A stretch of 64,000 bases of DNA. Source: Mastigias papua. Lineage: Eukaryota > Cnidaria > Scyphozoa > Rhizostomeae > Mastigiidae. The stretch is taken from positions 8,546,028 to 8,610,027 of the forward strand of contig OZ025278.1 of the NCBI GenBank assembly GCA_964019165.1, given 5' to 3'. The translations under genes were made by a program, and so were the position numbers. Within the stretch, counting starts at the first letter, position 1; the number at the start of each line of letters is the position of its first letter. The notes below the pieces were generated by a model that saw nothing but the letters and a program-made list of their open reading frames with translations, was not told the origin of the DNA and ran no database searches. Positions 30,920-42,201 of this stretch are shown here, piece by piece.

Positions 30920-33900
30920 CTGATAACCATAAAATCTCCTCCTATTCCATTCATAGCTCAAAATCTTCGTATGGGCAATAGATGCATGCTTTCCTCTAGG
31001 TCCATTTTTGAAAGAAAATTGCGGAAAAGTGATACAGTTGAAGAAGCCTCGTATAAGTGAAATGTTTATTGACGGGGGCAATCCATAGGTAGACCATAAA
31101 CATAATTTTGGATAACTTGTGGTGGGATGAAGTCGCGTATTTCATTTTCTAATACTGTTGCTAAGGCTAAGGACCACAAACTAATACAGCAGAGAAAGTA
31201 ATGCTTATTTTACTAAAGTCAATAGCAAAAAAATTAATTTTGAGCTCAAAAGTTATATCTCCCACCTTAACAGTTGAATTCAATTTGCATATCTGGGGTA
31301 TAAAAATATTCTGCTTCGGGAAACTGGGCTCTAAAAACATGTCACATGTTTAATTGTGGTACAAACTTTTTGTAGCCATTTTTTCATTTGCCTCTGCCCC
31401 CTCGCTTGATACTTAATGACTGCCTCCTTCATGCTTTCTGCATTTATGCTGTTGATTACTGACATTAATGTATGATAGCATATCGTTGAATTCGATAAAT
31501 AAAGCAAGTCCTATCGACATTGAGCTCAAGGTTATGGCTATTTCGGGAGTACCCTTGTAAAGTACTTTTGCCTCTCTTGGAACTGTTTAAGTTGGACAAT
31601 TATCTCGCCAGAATCAGACGTCAATGGTACGTCTCCATTGGGGAAAGTCATCCCTTCAGCATTTAACTACTTTGGTGAAGAACATAACCACATTTTGTTC
31701 CCCACCAGTCAGCGGATTGGTATCTATCACATTTTGAAGCAATAAGATATTTCCACTTTTTGTATCTTTCATTTTGATCCCATTTTGAAGCGGAGTGGTT
31801 GCAGAAAAAACACCATTCATGACTTTTGGCACGGAAAGAATTGGGAAATGACAGGTATTTTTTCATGCACAAGCTGTGAAACTGACTTTTGAAATCTTAA
31901 TTTACTGAATAGTAAGATTAGCTGGTACCCCCCCCCCAAGCACTAGGTTTGGAAGGCAAAGTCAGTTCCACAGTCTATGTATGAATAAATAATTTATCGT
32001 CGTTTTGATAATTAGTGATGGTTCTTGAAGGCCCTCTTATATATAAGATAAACAATGGGTACTACCCAATACGTTGAATATTTTGGAAACCATTCATTTC
32101 CCAACTAAGGGCTCTGAGATATTAGTGTAAAATGTACTTGCAAGGTTACAGTTAATAATTCGTCTCTGCAAATGAAGGCAAATTTTTCCGTGCCAAAGGT
32201 TGTGAGTAATATCTGTGAATATATGAAAATATAATGTATGAATATATGAAAATATAATATATGAAAATATATGAAATATAGAATATATGTAGTACTTTTC
32301 CGCTGCCACTCCGCTTCACAATGAGGTCACAATGAGAGATATAAAAAATGGAATCATCTTACTGCTTAATAATTTGATATGACCTGTTGTAAATAGTAGT
32401 CTTATTCGTTTATACACGTGATCAAGAAACCATTTTGGCACTCAGGCCAGATCTCTCGCTGATCTCGTGCTCGACCTTTTCTCTAGTATTTTTCCTTTTT
32501 GCTTTTCCTTTTTAACCCTACACACACAGTGGGCTGGTAAGCAAACATGTGGATTTTTATCAACTTTTTCAAAATGACTTGAGACCTATAGATTCAGAAT
32601 GTTCATTTAGAATTGTATTCATAAATGGTATCATGTCTCCTACCTCCACATACACCCAAAGATACAACCATTTAAATTTCGTCAATTCAGGAACTTCTCA
32701 TTTTGCTGGATCTTGTATTAAAACTTGACATTTAACATACCAAAAGTCCCCAAAATCCCCCAATTAGGCATTCTGAGTTCAACAGATACATTGAATCTAT
32801 ATATCTGTATTGGTTAGGGTCATTTGGATGTCTTCTGTTTTACTTTTGGTTATTTCCTTAGAGTTTACGCTATAAAGTACACACTTTAATTCCTAAGTTT
32901 TGTCCAAATTTGGCTCCAGGGATCCATATTTATGTTTTGATAGCTTAAAATCCCCGAGATGGAATTTTTTAAGCTATGAAACTTTAAATTGTGAGATAGA
33001 GATCTTTCCAAAAATGTTTGGTTGAAAAATTTCACCCTTGGGAAGACAACTAAATTCTTAAGTTCTGCTCAAAAGGCGAGCCAGGATGTACCTAAATGTG
33101 CGTTTTAGTCGTTTAATTTTTGACCAAATTTAATGACTGAGACCTCCATCTATGGGTTTTTTGTTGATGCTGAATCCATTTGCAATACTGAAAAGTAAGT
33201 ATCCAATCATCAAGGATGAGATAAACTCAACTTCAAAGCAATTGCGTCAAATTTTAACATATTTTCGTTGTTTTATATATATTTGATCACATCTCAGGAT
33301 TAAAAATGCTAATTGAGTCTTTAACTTTACATATGAATGAAGTTTGGAAAAGCATAAGAAAATTTTTTGAGTTTAGTAAATGTCAGTATACTACACAATC
33401 TTGTTGTTGGTTTGGGAGGGACCTCCTACAGTTTATGTACGTAAAGCAAGGAGCAATGTGACCATGTTAACTGCATCCAATCTGGCTTCAAAATTGTCGC
33501 AGTTTGGAGCAGACAGCATTTGCGAAACTTAATTCGTAGTCAGAAGCAAAGTTAGATATATCAAGTCGTGCTTCAAAACCCTTGGAGCTTCAAAGCAAGG
33601 AATAATGCAGATCCAAGCCAAAGTGGAGGAAGAAACCTTGGAAAAGCATGAACCAACAGGTCATTTAGAAACATTCACAACAGGCAACATTGCTATAGTT
33701 ATGCTAACCACCAGCAGCAGGAGCTTGTTGCCGGAAGTGATTGCTAGCACTGAACTGAAATCCAGAAATGATAGAATAATTTTGAACATGGTAGTCGCTC
33801 TCACCATCATTAATTTCAGGAACAAATTTAGGTTTTCAGGGTGAAGAGAATTTGTCATACTTCATCCCATGTTTTCATTTCACTCCCGTGGATAGTGACC

Positions 33901-35480
33901 ACTCCTAAAGCTCACATTATTCTTATCTCTCTTGCAAAGTGCCTAGCTCATCAAGGAGAAAGGCAGCATTAGAATACTAAATTTTACCGATTCTGGCATT
34001 GAAGCAAAAAACCAGTATCTAAGGCAGTGCCGCATCAACAATGCAAGGAGAGCTAGCCAGATTGATTGAAGTAAAACTTTATTCATTTTCATGGTGATAA
34101 AAGCAAAGATCTGGGTTGGAATACCCTTATGAAATAGTATTTGCAAGAGATGTGCGGTGAATAGCTAGCTGAAAGTCAACGTAGCTTACCCCAAAAGCCA
34201 ATGTGAGACTCTTGTCCCCTCTGAAATAAGTCCCCTTCAAAAAATGTTTGAAAACAATACGTACCTGGGGACTTGGTTGGGGATTTAAGGCCATGAATAA
34301 CACATTCTTTCCGTAATTCATAATTTTTGAAATCAGCAAATGAGTAAGAAGTTTCTGATATTGTCAGATAAGTACGTTTTGAAAAACATCTTGAACTATT
34401 GACTTGTTATGGATAGTATATCCCAGATTAAAGATTGTTGAGGCAGGACAGGCCTTCAAACTTTAGAACCGGTTCCTTGAAATTTATTGCTTGAAATTGT
34501 TTCCCCTCGAATGTGTCAAATGAGTACTTAGCTCTTAATATATTATGATTATTTGTCAAAATATTCCAAATAACGTATTTTTCAGATTTCGGTCAATGAT
34601 CCTGAGGATACTGATTTTGGGCCCAAAACCCCAAAATTTTGAATTTTTTAAAGTCTACTTGATTTATCTGTATTCCACTCATTTTTACAATTTAATTGGT
34701 TGCTCAATGACCTCAAACAGAAAACGCATTCCAAAGTTAAAGCAAAATGTCTGCTTGATCCCCAAAATAGGCCTACTGTGCTATATGGATAAGTTTTGGG
34801 CTGTACTCTATTGTTTTTGCATAGGCAAAAGCTGTAAGTAACTACTGTCGCAAAGAGTCGGAAAGTGAATTTGCCGAAATTAGACGAAAAATTTAGACGA
34901 CTTTTTAGACGTGAAGTTAAAGGCAAAAAGTCGAGAGGCTGCTGATGCTGCCATCGAGAGTTTGAGGTCCCGAGTGCTATCATTTTATTTAATATATTCA
35001 CCTGCCTAAGTATTCGAACTCACATCTGTGGTGCCCCCTTACAAGCTTGCAAAACAAATTCGCTGATTGATGGAGGACAAAATGTGGCTTTGTTTTGGTG
35101 AAGCTATCTTCGGAGAATTTGATAAAAGTCTCAAAATACATCCATCTAAACGTCCAGAAAGTCATAATCCACCAGAAGCATTCTCGAGAAAAATAGAAGT
35201 GAATACTCCTTTTAAAATTATAGGTTCCAAATCTTTGCTTTGAGCTCTGCAGAGCTCTACAGTGTGCCGAGAAGTCGAAATTCGGGAATAGATTCAATAA
35301 CTTGGCTCAGAATAATCGACAGAGGCTGGATAGGGGCTCGTTAGAAGCATATGAAATTATCTATAGGATTTAAAAAATTTACCGGAAAATTGGATTTTTG
35401 GGGTACTGGGACATAAGATTTTTATGGAAATTTTCCCTCAAATAAGCCTTTATAACTGCAACTCTGCTCACAATAGTCAT
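30920..35480. other. Gene-poor stretch
   Basis: No gene is recognised. A poly-C run lies at about 31927-31936, and degenerate GAATATATGAAAATATA tandem units at 32218-32290. The 79-codon frame at 33605-33844 begins with ATG but has no recognisable domain. Nothing else with structure was seen. Confidence 0.35.
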
Positions 35481-35489
35481 GGGATCTGG

Positions 35490-36262
35490 CTGGATGGTTA
35501 AAGGATAGGGGGTATGAGGAATCCATTATTACAGAGCAAATAGAGGAGACATTTAGAATAGACAGGGAGACTCTACTTTGCAATTCCAACAAAACCTCTA
35601 AAGAGGATGGGCTAGCCAGGGTCCCGTTGGTCACGTCTTACCATCCGGCACTCAACAGCATTGGGATAGTGGCACAGAGACTTCACTCTATGCTCAGTGT
35701 TTCAGAGGAGCATAGACGGGTGTTTTCTAAACCACCACTTGTTTCCATTAAGCCTTGCAAGAGCCTTAGGGATATTTTGGTAAGAGCTAAGTTCCATAGT
35801 GGGGGAGGGCAGTTGTAATACAGGGCGATGTACTCCCTGTGGTAAGTCTAGATGTCAGGTTTGTTCTGTTATGTGTGATAGTAAGACTTTTAGATCCCAT
35901 AGTACCAATAAAGAATATCAAATGAATTTTTCTTTTGATTGTGATTTGTCTGATGTGGTGTATTTGATGGAATGTAGAATCTGTGGTGCACAGTATGTGG
36001 GTAGTACTTGCATGCCTTTTAGGAATAGGTTTAACAACTATTAAGCGTGCGGTCGTAACTCTTATAGTGGTTCTTCGGGGATCCCTCAGGCAGAGTTTTT
36101 CCGGCATTTCACCGGAGGAGCACACAAGGGATTCCATAAAGATGTTAGTGTTATCATTATAGACAGACTTAATGGGAACGGTAGGCAACGCGAAAGTTTC
36201 TGGCAATATAAGCTGGAAACTTTTGCGCCCCAGGGCCTTAATATTAAGCAGGTTGAGGAATA
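35490..36262 (+). pseudogene. Penelope-like retroelement, C-terminal part with GIY-YIG endonuclease
   Basis: The frame from about 35490 to 35813 reads as the linker after the reverse transcriptase of Penelope-like elements (VPLVTSYHPALNS, then SLRDILVRAKF). After a frame change near 35805 the GIY-YIG endonuclease follows: a cysteine-rich segment (CTPCGKSRCQVC), then DVVYLMECRICGAQYVGST. A TAA at 36042-36044 interrupts the frame, and the remaining part continues to about 36262 (FFRHFTGGAHKGFHKDVSV). The reverse transcriptase is missing. The copy is 5'-truncated and dead, with at least one frameshift and one internal stop. The palindrome that follows at 36484-37874 may be its terminal repeat region. 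Confidence 0.85.
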
Positions 36263-36763
36263 GGATGTTTAGTTGGGTATTTCTGTGCTAGTATAGTTTT
36301 CTTGTTCTCTTGTCTTACACTCTACTCTACCTACGCCTCTTCTTCTGGCTTTCGCAGTTTATGTCTATTCTGTGTCTTCGGCATTGTGCCTTAGTATAGC
36401 TATTTTGCTAGTTGCTACTCAACTTTGTTTCTTTACGTTCCATTTTTACTTATTTCCTATATCTGTATGGATTTACATGCAGCATTTCTCCATTCAAGCT
36501 CTGTCATTTCCTTTCTTTACTAAATCTATTGTGTGCTTTCCACGTGCTCTTTATCCTCAAGGGTAGAGCTCCTATTGCTCTTTCTATTTCTATTCTTCTA
36601 TTGTTCTCTTCTTCCAAGGGCAATTTGTACGCCTCCAGCTAGATGGTGTGAAGTTCATTAATTATTTTTCTAAGGTATTGTTTCTATTTATGTGCTTCCT
36701 TTCTATTTATTCAATTTTGGTTATGTATATATGTGCGCTCTGTAAAGTAAAGGTAAGAATCTT

Positions 36764-36788
36764 CTGAGGAAGCTATATGCGAAAACGT
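36764..36788 (+). ncRNA. Hammerhead ribozyme-like core (outer, left arm)
   Basis: The bases CTGAGGA, then AGCTATATGC, then GAAA fit the conserved CUGANGA - stem II - GAAA core of hammerhead ribozymes. An extra A follows GAAA. Stems I and III were not verified. Confidence 0.4.
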
Positions 36789-36854
36789 TAAACAGTTGGT
36801 TTTATTATGAAAGTCTATATAAATGTTTGAAAACTTTTAGTGGAAAGACTATTG

Positions 36855-36855
<1 letters not shown>

Positions 36856-36941
<86 letters not shown>
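36856..36941. repeat. (TA)n microsatellite
   Basis: A pure TA dinucleotide tract within the left arm of the palindrome. Its partner is at 37430-37505 in the right arm. Confidence 0.95.
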
Positions 36942-36945
<4 letters not shown>

Positions 36946-37011
36946 CTTAATTCGGCTAAGGCTGACATAGGTAAATACTAAGTCATGAGTGGGCTACCAC
37001 AATTGGAAAAT

Positions 37012-37091
37012 TTCTTTTGGCCCCAGTGCGGATTCGAACTCACGATGTTTAGATCAGAAGACACCTGTGCTAATCAATTGCGCCATCCAGG
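37012..37091 (-). other. tRNA-like segment, left arm
   Basis: Reverse complement of the tRNA-like segment at 37316-37390. It keeps the D-arm-like TGGCGCAATTGATTAGCA and the T-arm-like GTTCGAATCC. See that entry for the reasons against a functional tRNA. Confidence 0.65.
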
Positions 37092-37162
37092 CACAAAAGA
37101 ATAGCGGTGGAATCTTAAGGTCATTCCACCGTGAGTCCCTCAACGCATCTAGGGCCTTCTCT

Positions 37163-37189
37163 ATGCTTCGGCTATAATGCCTTCTTCAG
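37163..37189 (-). ncRNA. Hammerhead-like core (inner, left arm), altered
   Basis: On the minus strand it reads CTGAAGA, then a stem AGGC-ATTATA-GCC, then GAAG where the core needs GAAA. The partner on the other arm has GAAA. The substitution would be expected to inactivate this copy. Confidence 0.35.
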
Positions 37190-37216
37190 AGCCAAGCGTA
37201 AACAGTACGCTTGGCA

Positions 37217-37243
37217 CTGAAGAAGGCATTATAGCCGAAACAT
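37217..37243 (+). ncRNA. Hammerhead ribozyme-like core (inner, right arm)
   Basis: CTGAAGA, then a 3-bp stem GGC/GCC closing ATTATA, then GAAAC match the catalytic core pattern CUGANGA - stem II - GAAAC. Flanking stems I and III and the cleavage site could not be fixed by eye, so only the core is claimed. Confidence 0.45.
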
Positions 37244-37315
37244 AGAGAAGGCCCTAGATGCGTTGAGGGACTAACGGTGGAATGGCCTTAAGATTCCACC
37301 GCTATTCTTTTGTGC

Positions 37316-37390
37316 CTGGATGGCGCAATTGATTAGCACAGGTGTCTTCTGATCTGAACATCGTGAGTTCGAATCCGCACTGGGGCCAAA
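37316..37390 (+). other. tRNA-like segment, right arm
   Basis: It contains a D-arm-like TGGCGCAATTGATTAGCA with pairing GCGC/GCAC, and a T-arm-like GTGAGTTCGAATCCGCAC (box A and box B positions). The anticodon arm does not pair and the acceptor stem is poor, so this is a tRNA-derived module and not a functional tRNA gene. It may act as a polymerase III promoter. Confidence 0.65.
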
Positions 37391-37427
37391 AGAAATTTTC
37401 CAATTGTGGTAGCCCACTCATGACTTA

Positions 37428-37429
<2 letters not shown>

Positions 37430-37505
<76 letters not shown>
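37430..37505. repeat. (TA)n microsatellite
   Basis: Pure TA tract in the right arm of the palindrome, mirroring 36856-36941. Confidence 0.95.
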
Positions 37506-37509
<4 letters not shown>

Positions 37510-37574
37510 CAATAGCCTTTCCGCTAAAAGTTTTCAAACATTTATATAGACTCTCATAATAAAAACAACTGTTT

Positions 37575-37599
37575 AACGTTTCGCTTATAGCTTCATCAG
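37575..37599 (-). ncRNA. Hammerhead ribozyme-like core (outer, right arm)
   Basis: Minus-strand CTGATGA, then AGCTATAAGC, then GAAAC is an intact core pattern: CUGAUGA, a short stem II, and GAAAC. It is the partner of the slightly altered copy at 36764-36788. Confidence 0.5.
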
Positions 37600-37872
37600 A
37601 AAAATCTTTACCTTTACTTTACAGAGCGCACATATATACATAGCCAAAATTGAATAAGTAAAACAGAAACACATAAATAGAAACAATACCTTAGAAAGAT
37701 AATTAGCGAACTTCACACCATCTAACTGGAGGCGTAAAAATGGCAATAAGAAGAAGAGAACAATAGAAGAATAGAAGTAGAAAGAATAATATGAGCTCTA
37801 CCCCTGAGGATAGAGAGCAAGTGCAAAGCACACAATAGATGTAGTAAAGAAAGGAAATGACAAAGTTCTATG

Positions 37873-38178
<306 letters not shown>

Positions 38179-38332
38179 ATATACATCGCAGTGCCTTAAT
38201 ATTGAACTTCAAATTGAAATAAATCTAATATGCATGACATTGGAATGGTGGCAATGACAATTTTCCACATTGTCTAGAGCAAATCCGACGCTGAGTAAAT
38301 ATTCCTCTCATGACTACACAAAACAAATATGA

Positions 38333-38750
38333 TTAGTCATCCTCAAACTCCTTATCATTAGAAATTTCTGTTGTCTCATCTTGACCTCCTTCACTAGAGG
38401 AGATACTGTTGTCCTCTTTTCCAGTAATGTTGATTGTTACATCTTCATCATCATCAATCTTACTTTGACCATCAAGTGTCACCCTCATATCCTTACTATT
38501 GACTACCAGTGGTCTTTTCAGTTGTTGAAAAGTAATGTGCTGGTGTATCACCACTTTTCCTTTTTCTGTAATGGCAGGTAGGCAGCCATCTCAAGCTTCT
38601 GTATGTACTTGTCTAGAGTTGTCACAATCAGTTGTGTCAAAATGTCATTCTCATAACGAGACACTCATTCAACATCTTCACAGCTCCTCAAAGCCTGTTC
38701 AGAACTAATTTCCTCTCTCTCTGCTTTTCTTTTGTCATTTTCTACTTATG
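38333..38750 (-). pseudogene. Unrecognised protein-like fragment, acidic C-terminus
   Basis: Minus-strand reading from about 38750 gives coiled-coil-like sequence (KAEREEISSEQALRSCEDVE), then a TGA stop, then SRYENDILTQLIVTTLDKYI and QKLEMAAYLPLQ. At about 38560 the frame shifts, and a further 70 residues follow (VIHQHITFQQLKRPLVV), ending in an Asp/Glu-rich tail at 38333. The internal stop and frame change suggest a decayed or processed copy. Alternatively a splice acceptor (CCATTACAG) could join the last part. The family is not recognised and no neighbouring exons were found. Confidence 0.4.
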
Positions 38751-38759
38751 CGGTCTGTA

Positions 38760-41700
38760 GATGCTCAAGATACCTCCTCACAATACTCTAATATCAATAA
38801 TGTATTTATTGCAAATTTTGGCAACTTATTCCCTTCAAATGCAGTTTACCTTTACGTTTGAAAAGCTGTTCTAAATTTTTCTGGATCGAAAATCATCTAT
38901 ATCCCTCTCCATACCATTAAGAGCTGTTTGTATAGCAGACACATAGCACTAATGATACTCAGGTAACTATTGAATGAAGAAATATTATCCTGCATTTCTA
39001 AACCTTCTATCTATACACTGATTCAATTGCCCATCTTTGCAGTATGAAATAATTTGCTGACCCAACATTTTCCCCTTAAAAGTTTTGGCAACCCTGTTGA
39101 ATCCCTTCCACCCCGGTCTGCTCCATACAATATGACAGCTCCCGTAGAATAAAAAATGACATTGTTGCTTTAAAAGTGAAAATACTACTGAAGTTGGCAA
39201 ACAAAATTTTACTGGAATTTACAAAGGCATGCATGCGTCTTATTGATTTATACGCTGACATTTGTGTTTAAAGCTAATGCTACAGATTTCCATTCAAAGA
39301 ATTATTTACGGTTGAAAGTTTTCGATTTGAGTGATAAAAACTTCAGAAGTATGTTTATTCCAATATCAGCCTATTGCTGTCCATAATTGATACTTAGCAA
39401 TGCTAAACTGAATTAAGATAGAAGGAAAAAGTATGGATTCTAAATTACCTATTATTGAGATCTGAATGCTCCATAATGTAGTTCTCTGCAACTCTTTACG
39501 CATAAAGTTGTATATTCATAACGGTTGGTTAACTTAGGAGATCATTTTCTAAGTCTTGACAACAGCATTCTTAACATAGAAAATCATGCTGAGGATGTTT
39601 TCTGCTTGCTCATTGAACCTAATCGCAACTAGGGGGTGAACGACGTTAAAGTTGCTCATCAGCATTCAATACTTTCCGGCAAAGTGCATATTGGTAGACT
39701 TTTGTGACTGCTTAAAATATATCGGCAGAATTTAAAAACAGTTTTTGATCCTTTTAAAATCAAAGCTGTGCAGTGTGGGATGGGTAGTCGGTAGGACATT
39801 CCCAAGAACGTTTCAATCTGTCCTTTCTTAGAAAAGATCTTTCAATGGAGAACTGTGAGCAATGCGAATACATGCCTGTCAGACATAGAAATGAATATCA
39901 TGTGGCAAGAATATTCACCGTGATAGTCTCTAATTATTGTGAGGAAAACTGGTCCATATTGTGCTATATGCAATCTATACCCAAGTTGTACTAACTTAGA
40001 AGTTTCACTCAAATTTAGAAGGATAATGGTTTATTCAGTTTAGCAACTTCGAGGAAATGATCTGCTCGTGTGAAATATGTAAATATAAAGTCAAATCAGT
40101 CCTGCTTTAAGTGTCTTGATCCTTATACTATATCGAATCGAGATAAGGTAATTTTAGTGAAGGAACTTTCCAAAGAAAGAATATTCGTTGGGCTTTATCA
40201 CATTTTCAATGAAACATAAACAATTGTATGCAAAAATATTACGGGCTTTTGTGGCTTTCAAATCTTTCAATTCCAGTATTAGAACCAAATTCCCGGACCT
40301 TTGCCGGTATCCGGGCCTAGGGGCTTTACCCTGGCTACCCCGCCCCTCTCTACGGTAGTGCATATCAGGCAGAAGATGAAGTTAAGTTAATTGCCTCTCA
40401 AGTAAGGTATGTTAATGGGAAGTACTGACAAGAATGATCGCATGCGATTGTTTCTTCTCAATTTGTATGTACAGACCATATGAGGTATTGTCAAGCAATC
40501 AAAAGCTTGATATGAATCATTGGATTTTGCACCTGGCATTTATTTACAACAATACTATTACATCTGCATTTAGCGGTGGCCAGATTACAGCTTTCATAAG
40601 CTAATTACAACAATTTGATTTTAAAGTTCTCAAATCTGATGATGCCTCCTTTTTTCCCCTCCCACAACTTGGATTGTACCTGACTCCAGGGCAGATTAGA
40701 TTTACTTGCAACAATCGAAGTTTAACAAGATATCTTCTTCGTCTTCCTTTCCATTTGGTTTCTCGCTTGTTCAGGGGTTGCCACCACTGACTGTCCTCCT
40801 CCATTGTACCCTATCTACCACATCTTCTTCTCTCAGTCCTATAACTTTCATATCCTCTTTTATCAATATATTTATGACACTTAAATACTGTATCAATGAC
40901 TTAGATAAAATCTTAAAGTATATATCGTTATACAAGCAAGTGTAGATTCCTTGGATGAAATACAACCCAATGATTCACCTTGACGACTAAATATATCTTT
41001 TTCAAAACTATCATTTAAGTAATTTTTCGAAGTTTATTTTTGTTCTTTGTTTGTGTTGGTATTCAGCTCGCTACATTGAAGTATCAAAACCAGTGTGTGA
41101 TAGCTAGGTTATGAATCATAAATCTCTTCATCAAGAGTTTTAGTCTTTTTGCTGCATATTAACTTTGACATGAATTATATATAGTGCAAAATTTCTCTTT
41201 GGATTTCTTAAAATGTTGAGACACGGTGTCTTCACTTAATATGTGGTCAGAAGCAACTTCACGACATTGAATCTCCATCTTCACGTTCCTTTGCTTAAAA
41301 CTTTTCAAAAGTTAATTATATAATTGTTTGCTGATCTAAGCAGAATAAGCTGGGTTTCTTTTGGTGAATCCTTCGGTCATTGGCCAGAGGCCTAGGCTTA
41401 TATTCGTTGGCGAAAGGGGGCTTTAAAAATAGGGGGATGCAAACTGTATGCCGGAAGCACTGATATTTTGCTCGAATGAGTTGTTATTTAACCCTCTTAT
41501 GCTGGAACTATTGGAAAAAATATTGCTTTTTCTGAAGAATTTGCCCGAACGATATATAGATTTCTGCTGAACTGGGAGGGCTGCAGCCCCCCTCACCCAG
41601 CCCGCATGCCTCCTATGCTTATGCTTATATTAGAAGAAGAACGATATAAACTATTATTAGTGGGTGTTCTATCGTTGTAAAGGCAAGAACTGAATCAAGC

Positions 41701-42100
41701 ATTCAAATATACAAAATATGCGCTAAGCACTAAACTATACTCGTTACGACTGAACACAATACACGTTGACAAAGAACCACAATTGCCGGAAAGTCTGATA
41801 CTGACACTACACAGGAGTTAACTAACAAAAAGACTAAACACAACTATGTGACTCCAACTGGCAATATCAAAGGTGAAGTAACATGACATGCAAATATAGA
41901 ATAAGCTAAAACATAGAACATCTATACATTATATTACTCCTAGTCCCTGCATTACTTTCTTCGTCTCTACATCATAGGATTCCTTGGTGTTGTGACCTGT
42001 ACAAAGTCATCTGTCATATGTGTAGTATGTCTGATTTATATCATGATGCGTTTTCATCCTATCTTCTTTCAACCTACAAATACATAGATAGTGTGTTGAA
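38760..42100. other. Gene-poor stretch
   Basis: No gene is recognised. A G/C-rich patch lies at 40290-40350. A segment at about 41400-41630, ending in CTGCAGCCCCCCTCACC-like sequence, resembles 17600-17800 and is probably a dispersed repeat. Open frames at 38985-39261 and 40601-40945 have no recognisable similarity. Confidence 0.35.
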
Positions 42101-42111
42101 ACTACAGAACT

Positions 42112-42192
42112 TCACTATAGCTCGAAAAAGCGGGGAACATTCTGTAGCAGCGGGGAACATTTACAGAATGTTCCTGCTTTTCAAACTATAGT
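42112..42192. repeat. 80-bp hairpin, remnant of the CTATAG-type MITE
   Basis: CACTATAGCTCGAAAAAGC at the left is mirrored by GCTTTTCAAACTATAGTG at the right, around ACATTCTGTA / TACAGAATGT. It shares ends with the longer element at 46780-47167 and with the remnant in P450 intron 1. A LINE has inserted next to its right end. Confidence 0.65.
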
Positions 42193-42201
42193 GCACCTAT
42201 A

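Noticed and set aside
37316..37390. Functional tRNA gene
   Set aside because: The D and T arms are convincing, but the anticodon arm does not pair and the acceptor stem is poor, and it lies inside a repeated palindrome. Called a tRNA-like module instead.
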